Part shown: positions 18,088 to 26,368 of the stretch, one piece after another
How the letters are laid out: each line of letters begins with the position of its first letter
Numbering within the stretch: the stretch's first letter is position 1
Origin: Haloarchaeobius sp. HME9146
GTDB taxonomy: Archaea > Halobacteriota > Halobacteria > Halobacteriales > Natrialbaceae
DNA length: 64,000 nucleotides
NCBI RefSeq assembly: GCF_025399835.1
Contig: NZ_JAODVR010000001.1
Location: 558,001-622,000 of the forward strand
Direction of reading: 5' to 3'
Program-made: the position numbers and the translations under genes
Notes under the pieces: model-generated
What the model was told of the DNA's origin: nothing
The model's database searches: none
What the model saw: the letters and a program-made list of their open reading frames with translations, nothing else

Positions 18088-18696
18088 ATGGACGACACGC
18101 TCGAACGACACCTCATGGCGCTGCAGTTCCTGCTGCTGGGGCTGCTCGTCATCACGTTCGCCCGGTTCGTCGAGGGCCTGTCGACCGCAGGGTTCGGGGC
18201 GGTCGACGCGCTCGCGTTCATCGGGGCGGTCGTCGGGGTGGCCGGCATGCTGGGGGCGCACTGGACAGGGGAAGACGAGGAGGACGGCACGGAGCCTTCG
18301 GAGGGGGTCATGCAAGGCGACGGGGGGTCCGACGTGGACACAGACGCGGGAGACGACGTGGGAGAACTGGACGATACCGTGGAAGAGTCGGACGACCCGG
18401 TGGCCGTGACCGAGTCAGCAGAGCCGCGACCGGAGCCGGCGGAAGACCGTCTGAAGCAGGCTGCCGAGCCGACGACTGCAACCCCGTCGAGTCCTGCCCT
18501 GGCGGCCACGCCCCGGCAGGAACCGGTGTCTGAACCTGGAATCCGGGCCCGCCAGCGACGTGCCGACGTGGACAGAGAGACCAAATCCGACCTGATTCCG
18601 ACGACCGAGGTCGACCCGGTGTCGACCTCGCGATACGACCCGGTCGGCCGGGCCACCATCGACCCGGCGACGCGGCCCGACGACGACCCGGTCTGA
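18088..18696 (+). CDS. Membrane-anchored acidic protein of unknown function
   Basis: 202 residues. Two hydrophobic segments (about 10-27 and 38-58) are followed by about 140 residues of acidic, proline- and alanine-rich, probably disordered sequence. The N-terminus MDDTLERHLMALQFLLLGLLV resembles other haloarchaeal two-helix proteins. No enzymatic motif is visible. The tail is likely cytoplasmic or external depending on topology, which the sequence does not settle. Confidence 0.6.
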   Translation: MDDTLERHLMALQFLLLGLLVITFARFVEGLSTAGFGAVDALAFIGAVVGVAGMLGAHWTGEDEEDGTEPSEGVMQGDGGSDVDTDAGDDVGELDDTVEESDDPVAVTESAEPRPEPAEDRLKQAAEPTTATPSSPALAATPRQEPVSEPGIRARQRRADVDRETKSDLIPTTEVDPVSTSRYDPVGRATIDPATRPDDDPV

Positions 18697-18767
18697 GCCG
18701 GCGTCGTCTGATTCTTTCACACGCCGAGCCCACCAGATTGATAATTTCGGAATGTCCATTGGAAATT

Positions 18768-19250
18768 ATGGCGGAGATGCCCCGAAGACGTGCGATTGCC
18801 CTCCCCATCGTGGTCGCACTATCCGGCTGTGCGTCGCTGACCGCGGACACCGATCGCACGGCGAACGGTGTCGTGGACCGGAAGCTCGTCGTCGGTGACG
18901 AACGACCAGCCACCGACGACGACCAGCCACCGACGACCGAACTTCTCGTCGTCAACAACGACGGCAGCGTCGAAACCACGAACGAGAGCTACCGCGAGCG
19001 TGCAACCGAGGGGGACGTGGTGTCCGTCTCCGAGTCCCTGGCCGCGGAGTTCGAGGACGCCTACAGTTCCATCCAGTATCTCGTCACCGTGAAGCTCGAA
19101 TCGACCGACCACGTGAACGGTATCGGTCCCGGTGACGGCGTCACGTATCGAACGGACCGGCCGGCGTTCAACGATGCGACCGTCGCCGCCCCGATATCGT
19201 ACAAAACGTCGGAAAGCGGTGACCGAATCGTACAGGTAGTCGGTGGGTAG
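18768..19250 (+). CDS. Putative lipoprotein
   Basis: 160 residues from the ATG at 18768. A basic stretch (MPRRRAIALP) and a hydrophobic core lead to a lipobox-like LSGCASL (Cys near residue 24), so it may be lipid-anchored outside the cell. A Thr/Asp-rich linker follows, then a domain of about 110 residues with no recognised family. An AT-rich region (18740-18767) upstream is a plausible promoter. An ATG at 18777 is an alternative start. Confidence 0.55.
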   Translation: MAEMPRRRAIALPIVVALSGCASLTADTDRTANGVVDRKLVVGDERPATDDDQPPTTELLVVNNDGSVETTNESYRERATEGDVVSVSESLAAEFEDAYSSIQYLVTVKLESTDHVNGIGPGDGVTYRTDRPAFNDATVAAPISYKTSESGDRIVQVVGG

Positions 19251-19375
19251 GCTAGCGGTCGGCGTGCAGTTCTGATAGCTTCCGACCCGGTCTGGGGGCA
19301 GACGAGCCACCCGAGAATCGGTCACACACCGCTGCGGAACGTTTTTCCGGAGGACTACCCTACCAGCCCACAACA

Positions 19376-19804
19376 ATGGGAATGGGCTCGGACATGTACC
19401 GACAGCAGATCCTCGACCACTACAAGAACCCGCGCAACTACGGGGAGATCGAGGATGCGACGTTCACCCACGTCGGGGAGAACCCGATGTGCGGTGACGA
19501 GATTCGGATGGACGTGAAACTCGACGACGACGGCGAAACCATCGCCGCCGTGGCGTTTCGCGGCGACGGCTGTGCCATCTCGCAGGCCTCCGCGAGCATG
19601 CTCTCTGGGAAGCTCCGCGGGAAGACGCTCGACGAACTCGCCGAGATGGACCGCGACGACGTCGTCGACATGCTCGGCGTCGAAATCTCGCCGATGCGCA
19701 TCAAGTGCGCCGTCCTCGCGGAGAAGGTCGCACAGGACGGGGCGGAGATCTATCTGGGTGAAAAGGACCTGGACAAGACGACGACGGAAGAAGACGACGA
19801 CTGA
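19376..19804 (+). CDS. sufU: Fe-S cluster assembly scaffold/sulfur acceptor SufU
   Basis: NifU/IscU-like protein, 142 residues. The three ligand cysteines are present: C39 in NPMCGDEI (with D41), C66 in GDGCAISQAS and C111 in MRIKCAVLA. The insertion between the second and third cysteine fits SufU, which in bacteria takes sulfur from SufS through zinc. The C-terminus is a charged KDLDKTTTEEDDD tail. That tail and the downstream DNA are repeated 2.4 times in tandem (19763-20033). Confidence 0.92.
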   Translation: MGMGSDMYRQQILDHYKNPRNYGEIEDATFTHVGENPMCGDEIRMDVKLDDDGETIAAVAFRGDGCAISQASASMLSGKLRGKTLDELAEMDRDDVVDMLGVEISPMRIKCAVLAEKVAQDGAEIYLGEKDLDKTTTEEDDD

Positions 19805-20033
19805 GCCTCTCCACCCACTTTTTGGTCCAGCTTTTGGGAGCGAGGCGGAGGCGAGCGAGACAAAAGGTGGTAGCAGAAGGACCTGGACAAGACGACGACG
19901 GAAGAAGACGACGACTGAGCCTCTTCACCCACTTTTTGGTCCAGCTTTTGGGAGCGAGGCGGAGGCGAGCGAGACAAAAGGTGGTAGCAGAAGGACCTGG
20001 ACAAGACGACGACGGAAGAAGACGACGACTGAG
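19763..20033. repeat. 114-bp tandem repeat carrying the sufU 3' end (2.4 copies)
   Basis: Unit 1 (19763-19876) contains the last codons of sufU (KDLDKTTTEEDDD and stop), a T-run (19819-19823) and a purine-rich stretch. Unit 2 (19877-19990) is identical except for one base (C at 19811, T at 19925). A third partial copy (19991-20033) again holds the gene end through TGA. The period is 114 bases, a multiple of three. Near-identity points to a recent duplication or active homogenisation. Each full unit includes a TTTTT followed by CTTTTGGG that could act as a terminator. Confidence 0.95.
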
Positions 20034-20060
20034 TTCTGACTCCCCTTCTGTCGCTCCGAG

Positions 20061-20669
20061 TTACCTTCTTCCGAGCGCCTTCGCCAGCGCGAGCAGGTAG
20101 CCAAGCCCCTCCTTGACCTCGGGGTCCCGGGTCGCCTTCGCGAGGCCGATGACCCCGACAGGCTCTGATTCCTCGACGCTGGCGTCACCGACCGCGTGCA
20201 GCATGCGCTCCAGCCCGCGGACCGTGTCGGGCTCGGCGGCGGTGTCGGCGAGTTCGCCGAGGCTGCTGCCGGTCCTGGCGAGGCGCATGACCATGTCGTC
20301 GTCGACCGCGCCGTTCATGAGCGCGAGCAGGTCGGCCAGCGCCGCGAGGTCGTCCAGGGTGCCGTTGCGCTGGAGTTCCGAGATGGTCTCGACCGCGGCG
20401 GCGAGGTCCTCTCCCTCGCGGCCGACGGCTTCTGCCAGCCGAACCGTCTCCGGCGTGGCGACCGCGTCGGCGGATTCGGCCAGCGTGGTGCCGGTCTTCG
20501 CGAGGCGCATGACCATGTCGTCGTCCATCGCGCTCGTGCCGAGTTCGAGCACGTCGAGCAGCTCGTTCACCGCGTCGAGGCGCGAGACGAACTCGGCGAC
20601 GGCCTCGGGGTTCTGCTCGATGGCCTCGGCGAGTTCCTCGGCCTCTATCTGTTGGGGTGCTTCTGCCAT
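20061..20669 (-). CDS. DUF1641 protein of the sulfur operon
   Basis: 202 residues from the ATG at 20669, which is preceded by a good ribosome site (AGGTG about 8 bases upstream). The protein is helical and contains an internal duplication: DDDMVMRLAKTGTTLAE (about 48-64) and DDDMVMRLARTGSSLGE (about 123-139). The family commonly sits next to FAD-dependent sulfide:quinone oxidoreductase-like or formate dehydrogenase genes, and here it directly follows one with an overlapping ribosome site. Its biochemical role is unknown; it may be an accessory subunit. Confidence 0.85.
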   Translation of the reverse strand: MAEAPQQIEAEELAEAIEQNPEAVAEFVSRLDAVNELLDVLELGTSAMDDDMVMRLAKTGTTLAESADAVATPETVRLAEAVGREGEDLAAAVETISELQRNGTLDDLAALADLLALMNGAVDDDMVMRLARTGSSLGELADTAAEPDTVRGLERMLHAVGDASVEESEPVGVIGLAKATRDPEVKEGLGYLLALAKALGRR

Positions 20670-20679
20670 CCGAATCACC

Positions 20680-21822
20680 TCAGAGGAGCCCCCTGGCGGT
20701 CAGCCAGTAGGACTCGTTGTACGCGAGCTTCGCCCAGTGGACGGGGCGTGACTCGTCGCGGAGTTCGGGCGGGTTCTCGAAGTCGAACTCGACGAACGTC
20801 GCCTCGTTCATGCCCGCCTCGATGAAGCAGACGGTCTTCCCGTCGAACGTCGCCGTCGGGAGCTGACCGCGGACCTTGCTGGCGATGCGGTCCGCGATGA
20901 CGTCGGCTTCGTAGTGGGCGACGGAGCCGGCCTTGCTGGTCGGCACGTCGGCGGCGTCACCCATGGCGAACACGTCCTCGGCGTGTTCGGCTTCGAGGGT
21001 GTGCTTGTCGACCGCGACCCAGCCGTCGTCGCCGAGGCCGGAGTCCGCGATGAGGTCGTCGCCGCTGTGGGGCGGGATGGCCACGAGCAGGTCGTAGTCG
21101 AGTTCCTCACCCTCCATCGACCTGATGACCTTGTTCTCGGGGTCGACCTCCTCCGCGTTGAAGAAGGTCACCGTGTTGATGTCCCGGTCGGCGAAGCGCG
21201 GCTCCATCCAGTCCGAGACCGGCTGGAGGCCGTGCAGTCGCATGATGGGGTAGGTGTACGTGATCTCGACCTGGTCGCGGATGCCGCGCTCGCGGAACCA
21301 CTCGTCCGCCATGAGCACGAACTCGACCGGCGCGGCCGGGCACATGTGCGGGACGCCGACGACGCTCAGCACGAGGTGGCCTTCCTCGAAGTCGGCGAGG
21401 GCGTCGCGGAGCTGTTCCGCCCCCTCGGCCCCGTAGAAGTGGTGCCCACCTTCCATGAGGCCGGGCACCTCCTCGGGGACCAGTTTCGCGCCGGTCGCGA
21501 CGACGAGGTAGTCGTACGACAGCGTGTCGCCGCCGTCCTGCAGGTCGAGCGTCTTGTTCTCCGTATCGATGCCGACGACGCGGTTGATCTCCAGGTTCAC
21601 CCGCCGGTCGACGAGGTCGGCCAGGGGCCGGACCGCGTCGTTGGCGGTCTTCTTCCCGAACGGGACGTACAGGAACGTCGGCTTGTAGACGTGGTCGGGG
21701 GAGTCGTTGATCAGCGTCACCTCGACCTCGCCGGCCGCGACCTCGCGCTCGAGGTCCTCGACGAGCCGGTTTGCGAGGACGGTGCCGCCGGTGCCGCCCC
21801 CGACGATGACGATGTCAGTCAT
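20680..21822 (-). CDS. FAD-dependent oxidoreductase, sulfide:quinone oxidoreductase-like
   Basis: 380 residues. The N-terminal FAD motif is VIVGGGTGGTVLANRL (5-20), a second nucleotide-binding strand LSYDYLVVATGAKL lies near 101-114, and the FAD ribityl motif VFAMGDAADVP is near 284-294. Only two cysteines are present, C161 in HMCPAAP and C332 in KTVCFIEAG, matching two of the three cysteines of classical SQR. It likely oxidises sulfide or a persulfide and passes electrons to quinone. Neighbours TusA and DsrE support sulfur chemistry. Confidence 0.82.
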   Translation of the reverse strand: MTDIVIVGGGTGGTVLANRLVEDLEREVAAGEVEVTLINDSPDHVYKPTFLYVPFGKKTANDAVRPLADLVDRRVNLEINRVVGIDTENKTLDLQDGGDTLSYDYLVVATGAKLVPEEVPGLMEGGHHFYGAEGAEQLRDALADFEEGHLVLSVVGVPHMCPAAPVEFVLMADEWFRERGIRDQVEITYTYPIMRLHGLQPVSDWMEPRFADRDINTVTFFNAEEVDPENKVIRSMEGEELDYDLLVAIPPHSGDDLIADSGLGDDGWVAVDKHTLEAEHAEDVFAMGDAADVPTSKAGSVAHYEADVIADRIASKVRGQLPTATFDGKTVCFIEAGMNEATFVEFDFENPPELRDESRPVHWAKLAYNESYWLTARGLL

Positions 21823-21825
21823 GGT

Positions 21826-22065
21826 TCAGGCCTTCTGGACGTAAATGCTCCAGTAGTCGTCGTGCTCGACGGTCTCCAGCAGCTCGTGGCCGGCCTTCTC
21901 GACCCATTCGGGGACGTCGGAGACCGAGCCGCGGTCGGACGTCTGGAGTTCGAAGACGGTGCCGCTGTCGGCTTTCTTGACCTTCCCGATGAGGTCCATC
22001 AGGGGGCCGGGGCAGCCGGAGCCGCGTGCGTCGATCGTTACGTCAGCAGTGAGTTGTTCGGACAT
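21826..22065 (-). CDS. TusA/SirA family sulfur carrier
   Basis: 79 residues. The catalytic cysteine C18 is in the GSGCPGPLMDL motif, a CPxP variant with Gly, and the protein has the typical two-layer length. TusA proteins carry persulfide sulfur between enzymes. It sits three bases upstream of the SQR-like gene and behind a DsrE-like gene, so it is likely the soluble carrier of this pathway. Confidence 0.9.
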   Translation of the reverse strand: MSEQLTADVTIDARGSGCPGPLMDLIGKVKKADSGTVFELQTSDRGSVSDVPEWVEKAGHELLETVEHDDYWSIYVQKA

Positions 22066-22135
22066 TGTTGGATTTCTCGTGGTTTGGGGTTGTGGTCGGC
22101 GGGCGGTACGGTGGTCGCTGGGCGAGCGAGCAGGC

Positions 22136-22534
22136 TCAGATGAAGATGACCTGCTTGTCGGCGGCCTTGCTCAGGAAGCCGGAGACCCCCAGCTCCCCGT
22201 CGAAGATGTCGACGTAGTCGGAGAGTTCGCGGCCCCACATCTCCATGGCCATCGTGCAGGCGTAGATGCGCATGGGGCCCATCTCCTTGGCGTCACGGAA
22301 CTGCTCCGTGAACAGGGGAATCTCGGTCTCCTCGCTGGTCAGCATGGCCTCGCCGAGGGGCCCGACGTGGAAGTCGCGGGTCTCGACGACCTCGTGTTCG
22401 AACGGGCGGAGCCCGTTCATCGTCACGAAGATGTCGACCGGGATGTCGGAGGCTGCCGCGATGGAGCCGATGATGCTCGCCGCGGTGATCTTCTCGAATT
22501 CGTCCGTCGCGATGACGATTGCGTAGCCATTCAT
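22136..22534 (-). CDS. DsrE-like sulfurtransferase
   Basis: 132 residues of the DsrE/DsrF-like fold, with N-terminal YAIVIATDEFEKITAAS and C93 in MRIYACTMAMEMWG at the position of the conserved DsrE2-type cysteine. DsrE proteins bind persulfide and exchange sulfur with TusA. It is the first gene of the operon DsrE-TusA-SQR-like-DUF1641; the promoter region upstream has a TATA-like box and two palindromes. Confidence 0.85.
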   Translation of the reverse strand: MNGYAIVIATDEFEKITAASIIGSIAAASDIPVDIFVTMNGLRPFEHEVVETRDFHVGPLGEAMLTSEETEIPLFTEQFRDAKEMGPMRIYACTMAMEMWGRELSDYVDIFDGELGVSGFLSKAADKQVIFI

Positions 22535-22565
22535 GATCTTCTCACAGATGGTAGTTGGCGTGAGA

Positions 22566-22576
22566 CGGATATAGTC
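22566..22576 (-). promoter_or_regulatory. TATA box of the sulfur operon
   Basis: On the minus strand the sequence GACTATATCCG is centred about 37 bases before the dsrE-like ATG at 22534, giving a start of transcription about 10 bases before the ATG. It is the strongest TATA-like element in the 210-base gap. Confidence 0.55.
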
Positions 22577-22586
22577 TTGTACTGTG

Positions 22587-22653
22587 TTTCCAAGATTGTG
22601 GGAAAATACACCCGTGATAACACATCACCGTGGCTCGTGATTTCCTGGGAAAT
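22587..22653. promoter_or_regulatory. Paired TTTCC/GGAAA palindromes upstream of the sulfur operon
   Basis: Two inverted repeats share half-sites: TTTCC (22587-22591) with GGGAAA (22600-22605), and the compact ATTTCC-TG-GGAAAT (22640-22653). Both lie just upstream of the TATA box, where activators or repressors bind in haloarchaea. They are candidate operators of a sulfur- or redox-responsive regulator. Confidence 0.45.
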
Positions 22654-22744
22654 ATCTGTGGATAGTCGCGTACAAACTGTGAAAACGTGCTGGTATACTC
22701 AGCGAACCTACGGGACCATGATTGTGAACGTAGGACAATAAACC

Positions 22745-23122
22745 TCAGCTACTCGCGTCTCGTCGTTTCCCGGCCCAGTCGCCGACGGCGACCAGCACCG
22801 CGATTGCCACGCTGAGCACGACCTGGAGCGAGAAATCGACCGCAGACCGAAGCCCGGCGACGTGGGCGTACCGGAGGAACCAGATGCCGAGGAACGCGTA
22901 GCCGAACGCGGCGTACGCCAGCACGAGGCGGGAGACGGTGCTACTGGCGTCACCGAGGGCGAACCACACCGCGACGACCGCGAGGAGTCCCGCGAACAGC
23001 CCGCCGAAGAATCCGACGATGCCACCCGGGATGTCGGGAATCTGTGACGCGAGGAGCCCACCGACGAGCAGGAACGTGGTTGCCCCGGAACCGAGGGCCA
23101 GCAGGAGGCGTCGAAGGTCCAT
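22745..23122 (-). CDS. Four-helix membrane protein of unknown function
   Basis: 125 residues with four hydrophobic segments (about 4-22, 30-52, 60-82 and 90-115) and short loops. It starts MDLRRLLLALGSGATTFLL. No family is recognised. It lies downstream of radA on the same strand across 124 bases, probably as its own unit. Confidence 0.6.
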   Translation of the reverse strand: MDLRRLLLALGSGATTFLLVGGLLASQIPDIPGGIVGFFGGLFAGLLAVVAVWFALGDASSTVSRLVLAYAAFGYAFLGIWFLRYAHVAGLRSAVDFSLQVVLSVAIAVLVAVGDWAGKRRDASS

Positions 23123-23223
23123 ACCGGAGCTACACGCTCGGGAGCAGAAAACACGGTCCCTGACGGGTCCGGGACCGGAAACTGAAAAGACGAGGATGGA
23201 ACGAGTGACCGCGACGAACCCGA

Positions 23224-23261
23224 TCAGTCGGGTTTCAGCTGTCCGGTTACTCCGGCTTCAG
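23224..23261. repeat. Echo of the radA 3' end
   Basis: On the minus strand the radA gene ends CTG AAG CCG GAG TAA (LKPE-stop, 23247-23261). Eight bases past the stop, 23224-23238 reads CTG AAA CCC GAC TGA (LKPD-stop). All differences are at third codon positions or in the stop. It looks like the stranded end of another radA allele. Confidence 0.6.
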
Positions 23262-24278
23262 GCCGCCGTCCTGCACGCGCATGACGGCCTCGCCATCGGC
23301 GAGGTTCGGTGCGTCCACGAGGCGGACGATACGCTTGTCGCCCTTGGACTTGCGGAGGTACATCCGGAAGGTGGACTTGTGGCCGAGGATGTTCCCACCG
23401 ATGGGCTGGGTCGGGTCGCCGAAGAACGAGTCGGGGTTGGAGGCGACCTGGTTGGTCACGACGATGGCGCAGTTGTACAGGTTGCCGACCTTGTCGATGT
23501 CGTGCAGGTGCTTGTTGAGCTTCTGCTGCCGGTCGGCGAGCTGGCCACGGCCGACGTACTCGGCGCGGAAGTGGGCGGTGAGCGAGTCGACACAGAGCAG
23601 TCGGACGGGCCAGTCGGAGTCCTCGTGCTCGCCGGCGAGTTCCTGGGCCTTCTCGGCCAGGAGCATCTGGTGGTTGGAGTTGAACGCTTTCGCGACGTTG
23701 ATCTTGTCGAGGAAGTCGTTGACCAGCGTCTCCATCGTCTCGTCGTCGTCGATGTCTCCCTCGATGTCGCGGTCCTCGAGGGTCGCCTCGAGCGCTTCGT
23801 CCGGGAGGCCGCGGACCATGTCGTCGATACGCTCCGGGCGGAAGGTGTCCTCGGAGTCGATGAAGATGACGGAGCCGTGGAGCCCGCCAACCTCCTGGGG
23901 GAGCTGGACGTTGACCGCGAGCTGGTGGGTGACCTGGGACTTACCGGCCCCGAACTCACCGTACACCTCCGTGATGGACTGTGTCTCGACACCGCCGCCG
24001 AGGAGTTCGTCCACCTCGTCGACCTGCCAGCTGAGCTTGCCGATCTCGTTGCGCCGTTCGAGCACCTGCGAGCCGGTCTCGAAGCCGCCGATGTCGGCGT
24101 GCTCACGAGCGGCCTGGACGATGTCTGCCGCGCTGGACTCGCCGACGTCTGCCGTGTTGGAGAGTTCCGAGGGAGAGGCCACGGCGATGCCTTCGAACGA
24201 GTCGAAGCCTGCGTCTTTGAGCTTGTCTGCGGTTGCGGGGCCGACACCGGGGAGCTTCTCGAGGTCTACGTCTGCCAT
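23247..24278 (-). CDS. radA: DNA repair and recombination protein RadA
   Basis: Archaeal RecA/Rad51 recombinase, 343 residues, with no intein. The N-terminal helix-hairpin-helix domain ([15 protein letters not shown], about 6-20) is followed by the ATPase core: Walker [10 protein letters not shown] (107-115) and Walker [14 protein letters not shown] near 220. The C-terminal [24 protein letters not shown] is typical. I chose [11 protein letters not shown] as the start; a farther ATG would add nine unconserved residues. The 3' end is echoed just downstream. Confidence 0.96.
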   Translation of the reverse strand: MADVDLEKLPGVGPATADKLKDAGFDSFEGIAVASPSELSNTADVGESSAADIVQAAREHADIGGFETGSQVLERRNEIGKLSWQVDEVDELLGGGVETQSITEVYGEFGAGKSQVTHQLAVNVQLPQEVGGLHGSVIFIDSEDTFRPERIDDMVRGLPDEALEATLEDRDIEGDIDDDETMETLVNDFLDKINVAKAFNSNHQMLLAEKAQELAGEHEDSDWPVRLLCVDSLTAHFRAEYVGRGQLADRQQKLNKHLHDIDKVGNLYNCAIVVTNQVASNPDSFFGDPTQPIGGNILGHKSTFRMYLRKSKGDKRIVRLVDAPNLADGEAVMRVQDGGLKPE

Positions 24279-24401
24279 ATCTATCCCTGGGGCGGGTTTC
24301 CCCATAAACCCTCGTTAACAGGAGAGTGAAAGTGAAAGTGATGGGCGTGAGGCCGGTGCAGTCGCTCGGTTTGCGAGGGTTCAAAGGGGAAAACGGGCCG
24401 G

Positions 24402-25010
24402 TTACTCCCAGGGATGCGTCCCGGAACTGCTCGGATACATCGGGTACCAGTACTCCTTCTCTTTCTCCAGGTCGAGTTCGCCGTCGAGGTTGCTTTCCAG
24501 TTTGAATTCGGTGCCACTATCGCGGTCTTTCTCGCCGCGTTTCGGGGCGAACGGGTAGTACGCGCCGCGGCGGAAGGAGTACACCCAGTACGCGAGACGG
24601 TCGTCCTTCTCGAACGCGAAGAGGGCGTTGAGCAGGCGCGAGCCGTAGTCGCGCTCGATGAACGTGTCCGCGGCGAAGTGCAGGCTCGTGATGAGGTCCT
24701 CCGGGTCGTCGTCGTGGAGCACGACCCAGTGGTAGCCGTGGTCGTCCTCGCGCACCTCGAAGGCGGTCCCGGTCTCTGACTCGCCCGCGGTGAGGATGTC
24801 CTCGACCTCGCGGACGGTGTCCTCGAAGTCGGTGCTGTCGACGCTGGAGAAACAGAGCGCCCCGTCGCCGGTGCTCGCGAAACCGAGTTCGGCCTCCATC
24901 GTGATGTAGGCCGTACTCATCCCGAAGAGGTCGTCGGGGTCGGCGTCGCGGGCAGCGTCGGCCTCGGCCCGGAGGCCGAGCACTTCGCGTATCGAATCCA
25001 GCAGGCCCAT
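24402..25010 (-). CDS. PspAB-like PspA-associated protein
   Basis: 202 residues. MGLLDSIREVLGLRAEADAARDADPDDLFGMSTAYITMEAELGF and the later SRLLNALFAFEKDDRLAYWVYSFRRGAYYPFAP region resemble the archaeal/actinobacterial PspAB family, small soluble proteins encoded with PspA and HtpX in envelope-stress systems. HtpX lies two genes upstream on the same strand, which supports the name; PspA itself is not in the window. The molecular role is unknown. The C-terminus is acidic and charged. Confidence 0.65.
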   Translation of the reverse strand: MGLLDSIREVLGLRAEADAARDADPDDLFGMSTAYITMEAELGFASTGDGALCFSSVDSTDFEDTVREVEDILTAGESETGTAFEVREDDHGYHWVVLHDDDPEDLITSLHFAADTFIERDYGSRLLNALFAFEKDDRLAYWVYSFRRGAYYPFAPKRGEKDRDSGTEFKLESNLDGELDLEKEKEYWYPMYPSSSGTHPWE

Positions 25011-25035
25011 GAGAAGAACGTGGGACGGGGGTGTC

Positions 25036-25473
25036 TTAATCGCGGCCCTTCACTTCGACGTCCCAGAGCGTCCGCCCGCCGATGATGGCGAGCAGGACGC
25101 CGACCAGCGCGACCAGCGGCGAGACGATGGTGTCGACCCGGTCGAACAGCCCCTCGCGCGGGAGGACCCGCACCCGGTAGAGTTCGCCCTCCCACCGGAG
25201 GTAGTCGTGCGTCGCGAGCGGTTCGATAGCGTCGGCCTCGCTCCCGATCCAGAGGCCCGCCTCGCCGTCGACGCCGGCGGTCTCGACGGCCGCTTGCGCC
25301 CGCGGCGGCAGGTCGGTGAAGTTCACAACCTCGTCCTCGGCGACCTCGCGCTCGGTCCGGTCCACGTCGACGAACACCTTCGATTCGCCGGGGTGAACGT
25401 CGAGGTAGAGCGGATGCGAGGCAGCGAGCAGTCCGATAAGCAGCGCGACGAGGGCGGCGGTGCGCCGGTTCAT
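25036..25473 (-). CDS. Membrane-anchored protein between HtpX and PspAB-like genes
   Basis: 145 residues with an N-terminal hydrophobic segment (about 5-24) and a C-terminal one (about 117-137), so the middle 90 residues probably sit outside the membrane. The ATG at 25473 is preceded by AGGGGGCG, a good ribosome site, which decides it over an ATG five codons upstream. I recognise no domain. Its place between htpX and the PspAB-like gene suggests a role in membrane quality control. Confidence 0.6.
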   Translation of the reverse strand: MNRRTAALVALLIGLLAASHPLYLDVHPGESKVFVDVDRTEREVAEDEVVNFTDLPPRAQAAVETAGVDGEAGLWIGSEADAIEPLATHDYLRWEGELYRVRVLPREGLFDRVDTIVSPLVALVGVLLAIIGGRTLWDVEVKGRD

Positions 25474-25495
25474 CGCCCCCTGAAACACCCGAACA

Positions 25496-26368
25496 TCAGA
25501 TCGATTCCATCTCGCGTTCGAGCTGCTGGAGGCGCTCGATGCGGCGCTCGGTCGAGGGGTGCGTGCTGAACAGCCGGGTGATGGCGCTGCCCGAGATGGG
25601 GATGATGAAGAACGCGTTCATCTCCGCCTGCTCGCGGATGTCCTCCTTGGGCACCCGGTGCATGTCACCCGAGATGGTCTGCAGCGCGGACGCCAGCGCC
25701 CGGGGTTTGCCCGTGATGATGGCGGCCCCGCGGTCCGCGGCGAACTCGCGGTAGCGTGAGAGCGCCCGGATGAGCAGGTACGAGAATATCCACACCACGA
25801 GCGAGACGGCGATGGCGACCAGGACGCCCCCGTTGTTGCGGTTGCGGCCGCCGCCGAAGAACGCGCCCCAGCGGACGATGAGGAACGCGATGGTCGAGAG
25901 GAACGACGCGATGGTCATGACCATCACGTCGCGGTTCTTGACGTGGGCGAGTTCGTGGGCCATGACGCCCTCCAGTTCGTCGTCGTCGAGGATGCGCATC
26001 AGCTCGGTCGTCACCGCGACGGCGGCGTGTTTCTGCGAGCGCCCGGTCGCGAACGCGTTCGGGTTGCGCGAGTCGACGACGGCCACCTTCGGTTTGGGCA
26101 CGTCGGCCTGCTGGGAGAGGCGCTGGACCATGGCGTGGAGCTTCGGATATTCCTCTTCGCTGACCTCTCTTGCGCCCATACTCCACAGCGTGAGCTTGTC
26201 GCTGAAGTACCACTGCCCGAGGCTGAAGATAGCGAAGAAGCCCGCTATCAGCAGGAGGCTCCCGGTGTAGAGGGTGAGTGCGGCGATGAACACGATGTAC
26301 AATCCTGCGAGGAGGAACATCGTGAGGAACATCCGGAACTGGAGGCCCCTGTCCGCTTTCCATTGCAT
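25496..26368 (-). CDS. htpX: HtpX-family membrane zinc metalloprotease
   Basis: M48B peptidase, 290 residues. The zinc site HELAHVKNRD is near residues 138-147, with the third ligand in the FAADRGAA segment (about 213-220). Two N-terminal hydrophobic helices (about 12-52) and two internal ones (about 155-200) anchor it. It degrades misfolded membrane proteins. It is the first gene of a minus-strand group with the membrane protein at 25036 and the PspAB-like gene at 24402. Confidence 0.93.
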   Translation of the reverse strand: MQWKADRGLQFRMFLTMFLLAGLYIVFIAALTLYTGSLLLIAGFFAIFSLGQWYFSDKLTLWSMGAREVSEEEYPKLHAMVQRLSQQADVPKPKVAVVDSRNPNAFATGRSQKHAAVAVTTELMRILDDDELEGVMAHELAHVKNRDVMVMTIASFLSTIAFLIVRWGAFFGGGRNRNNGGVLVAIAVSLVVWIFSYLLIRALSRYREFAADRGAAIITGKPRALASALQTISGDMHRVPKEDIREQAEMNAFFIIPISGSAITRLFSTHPSTERRIERLQQLEREMESI

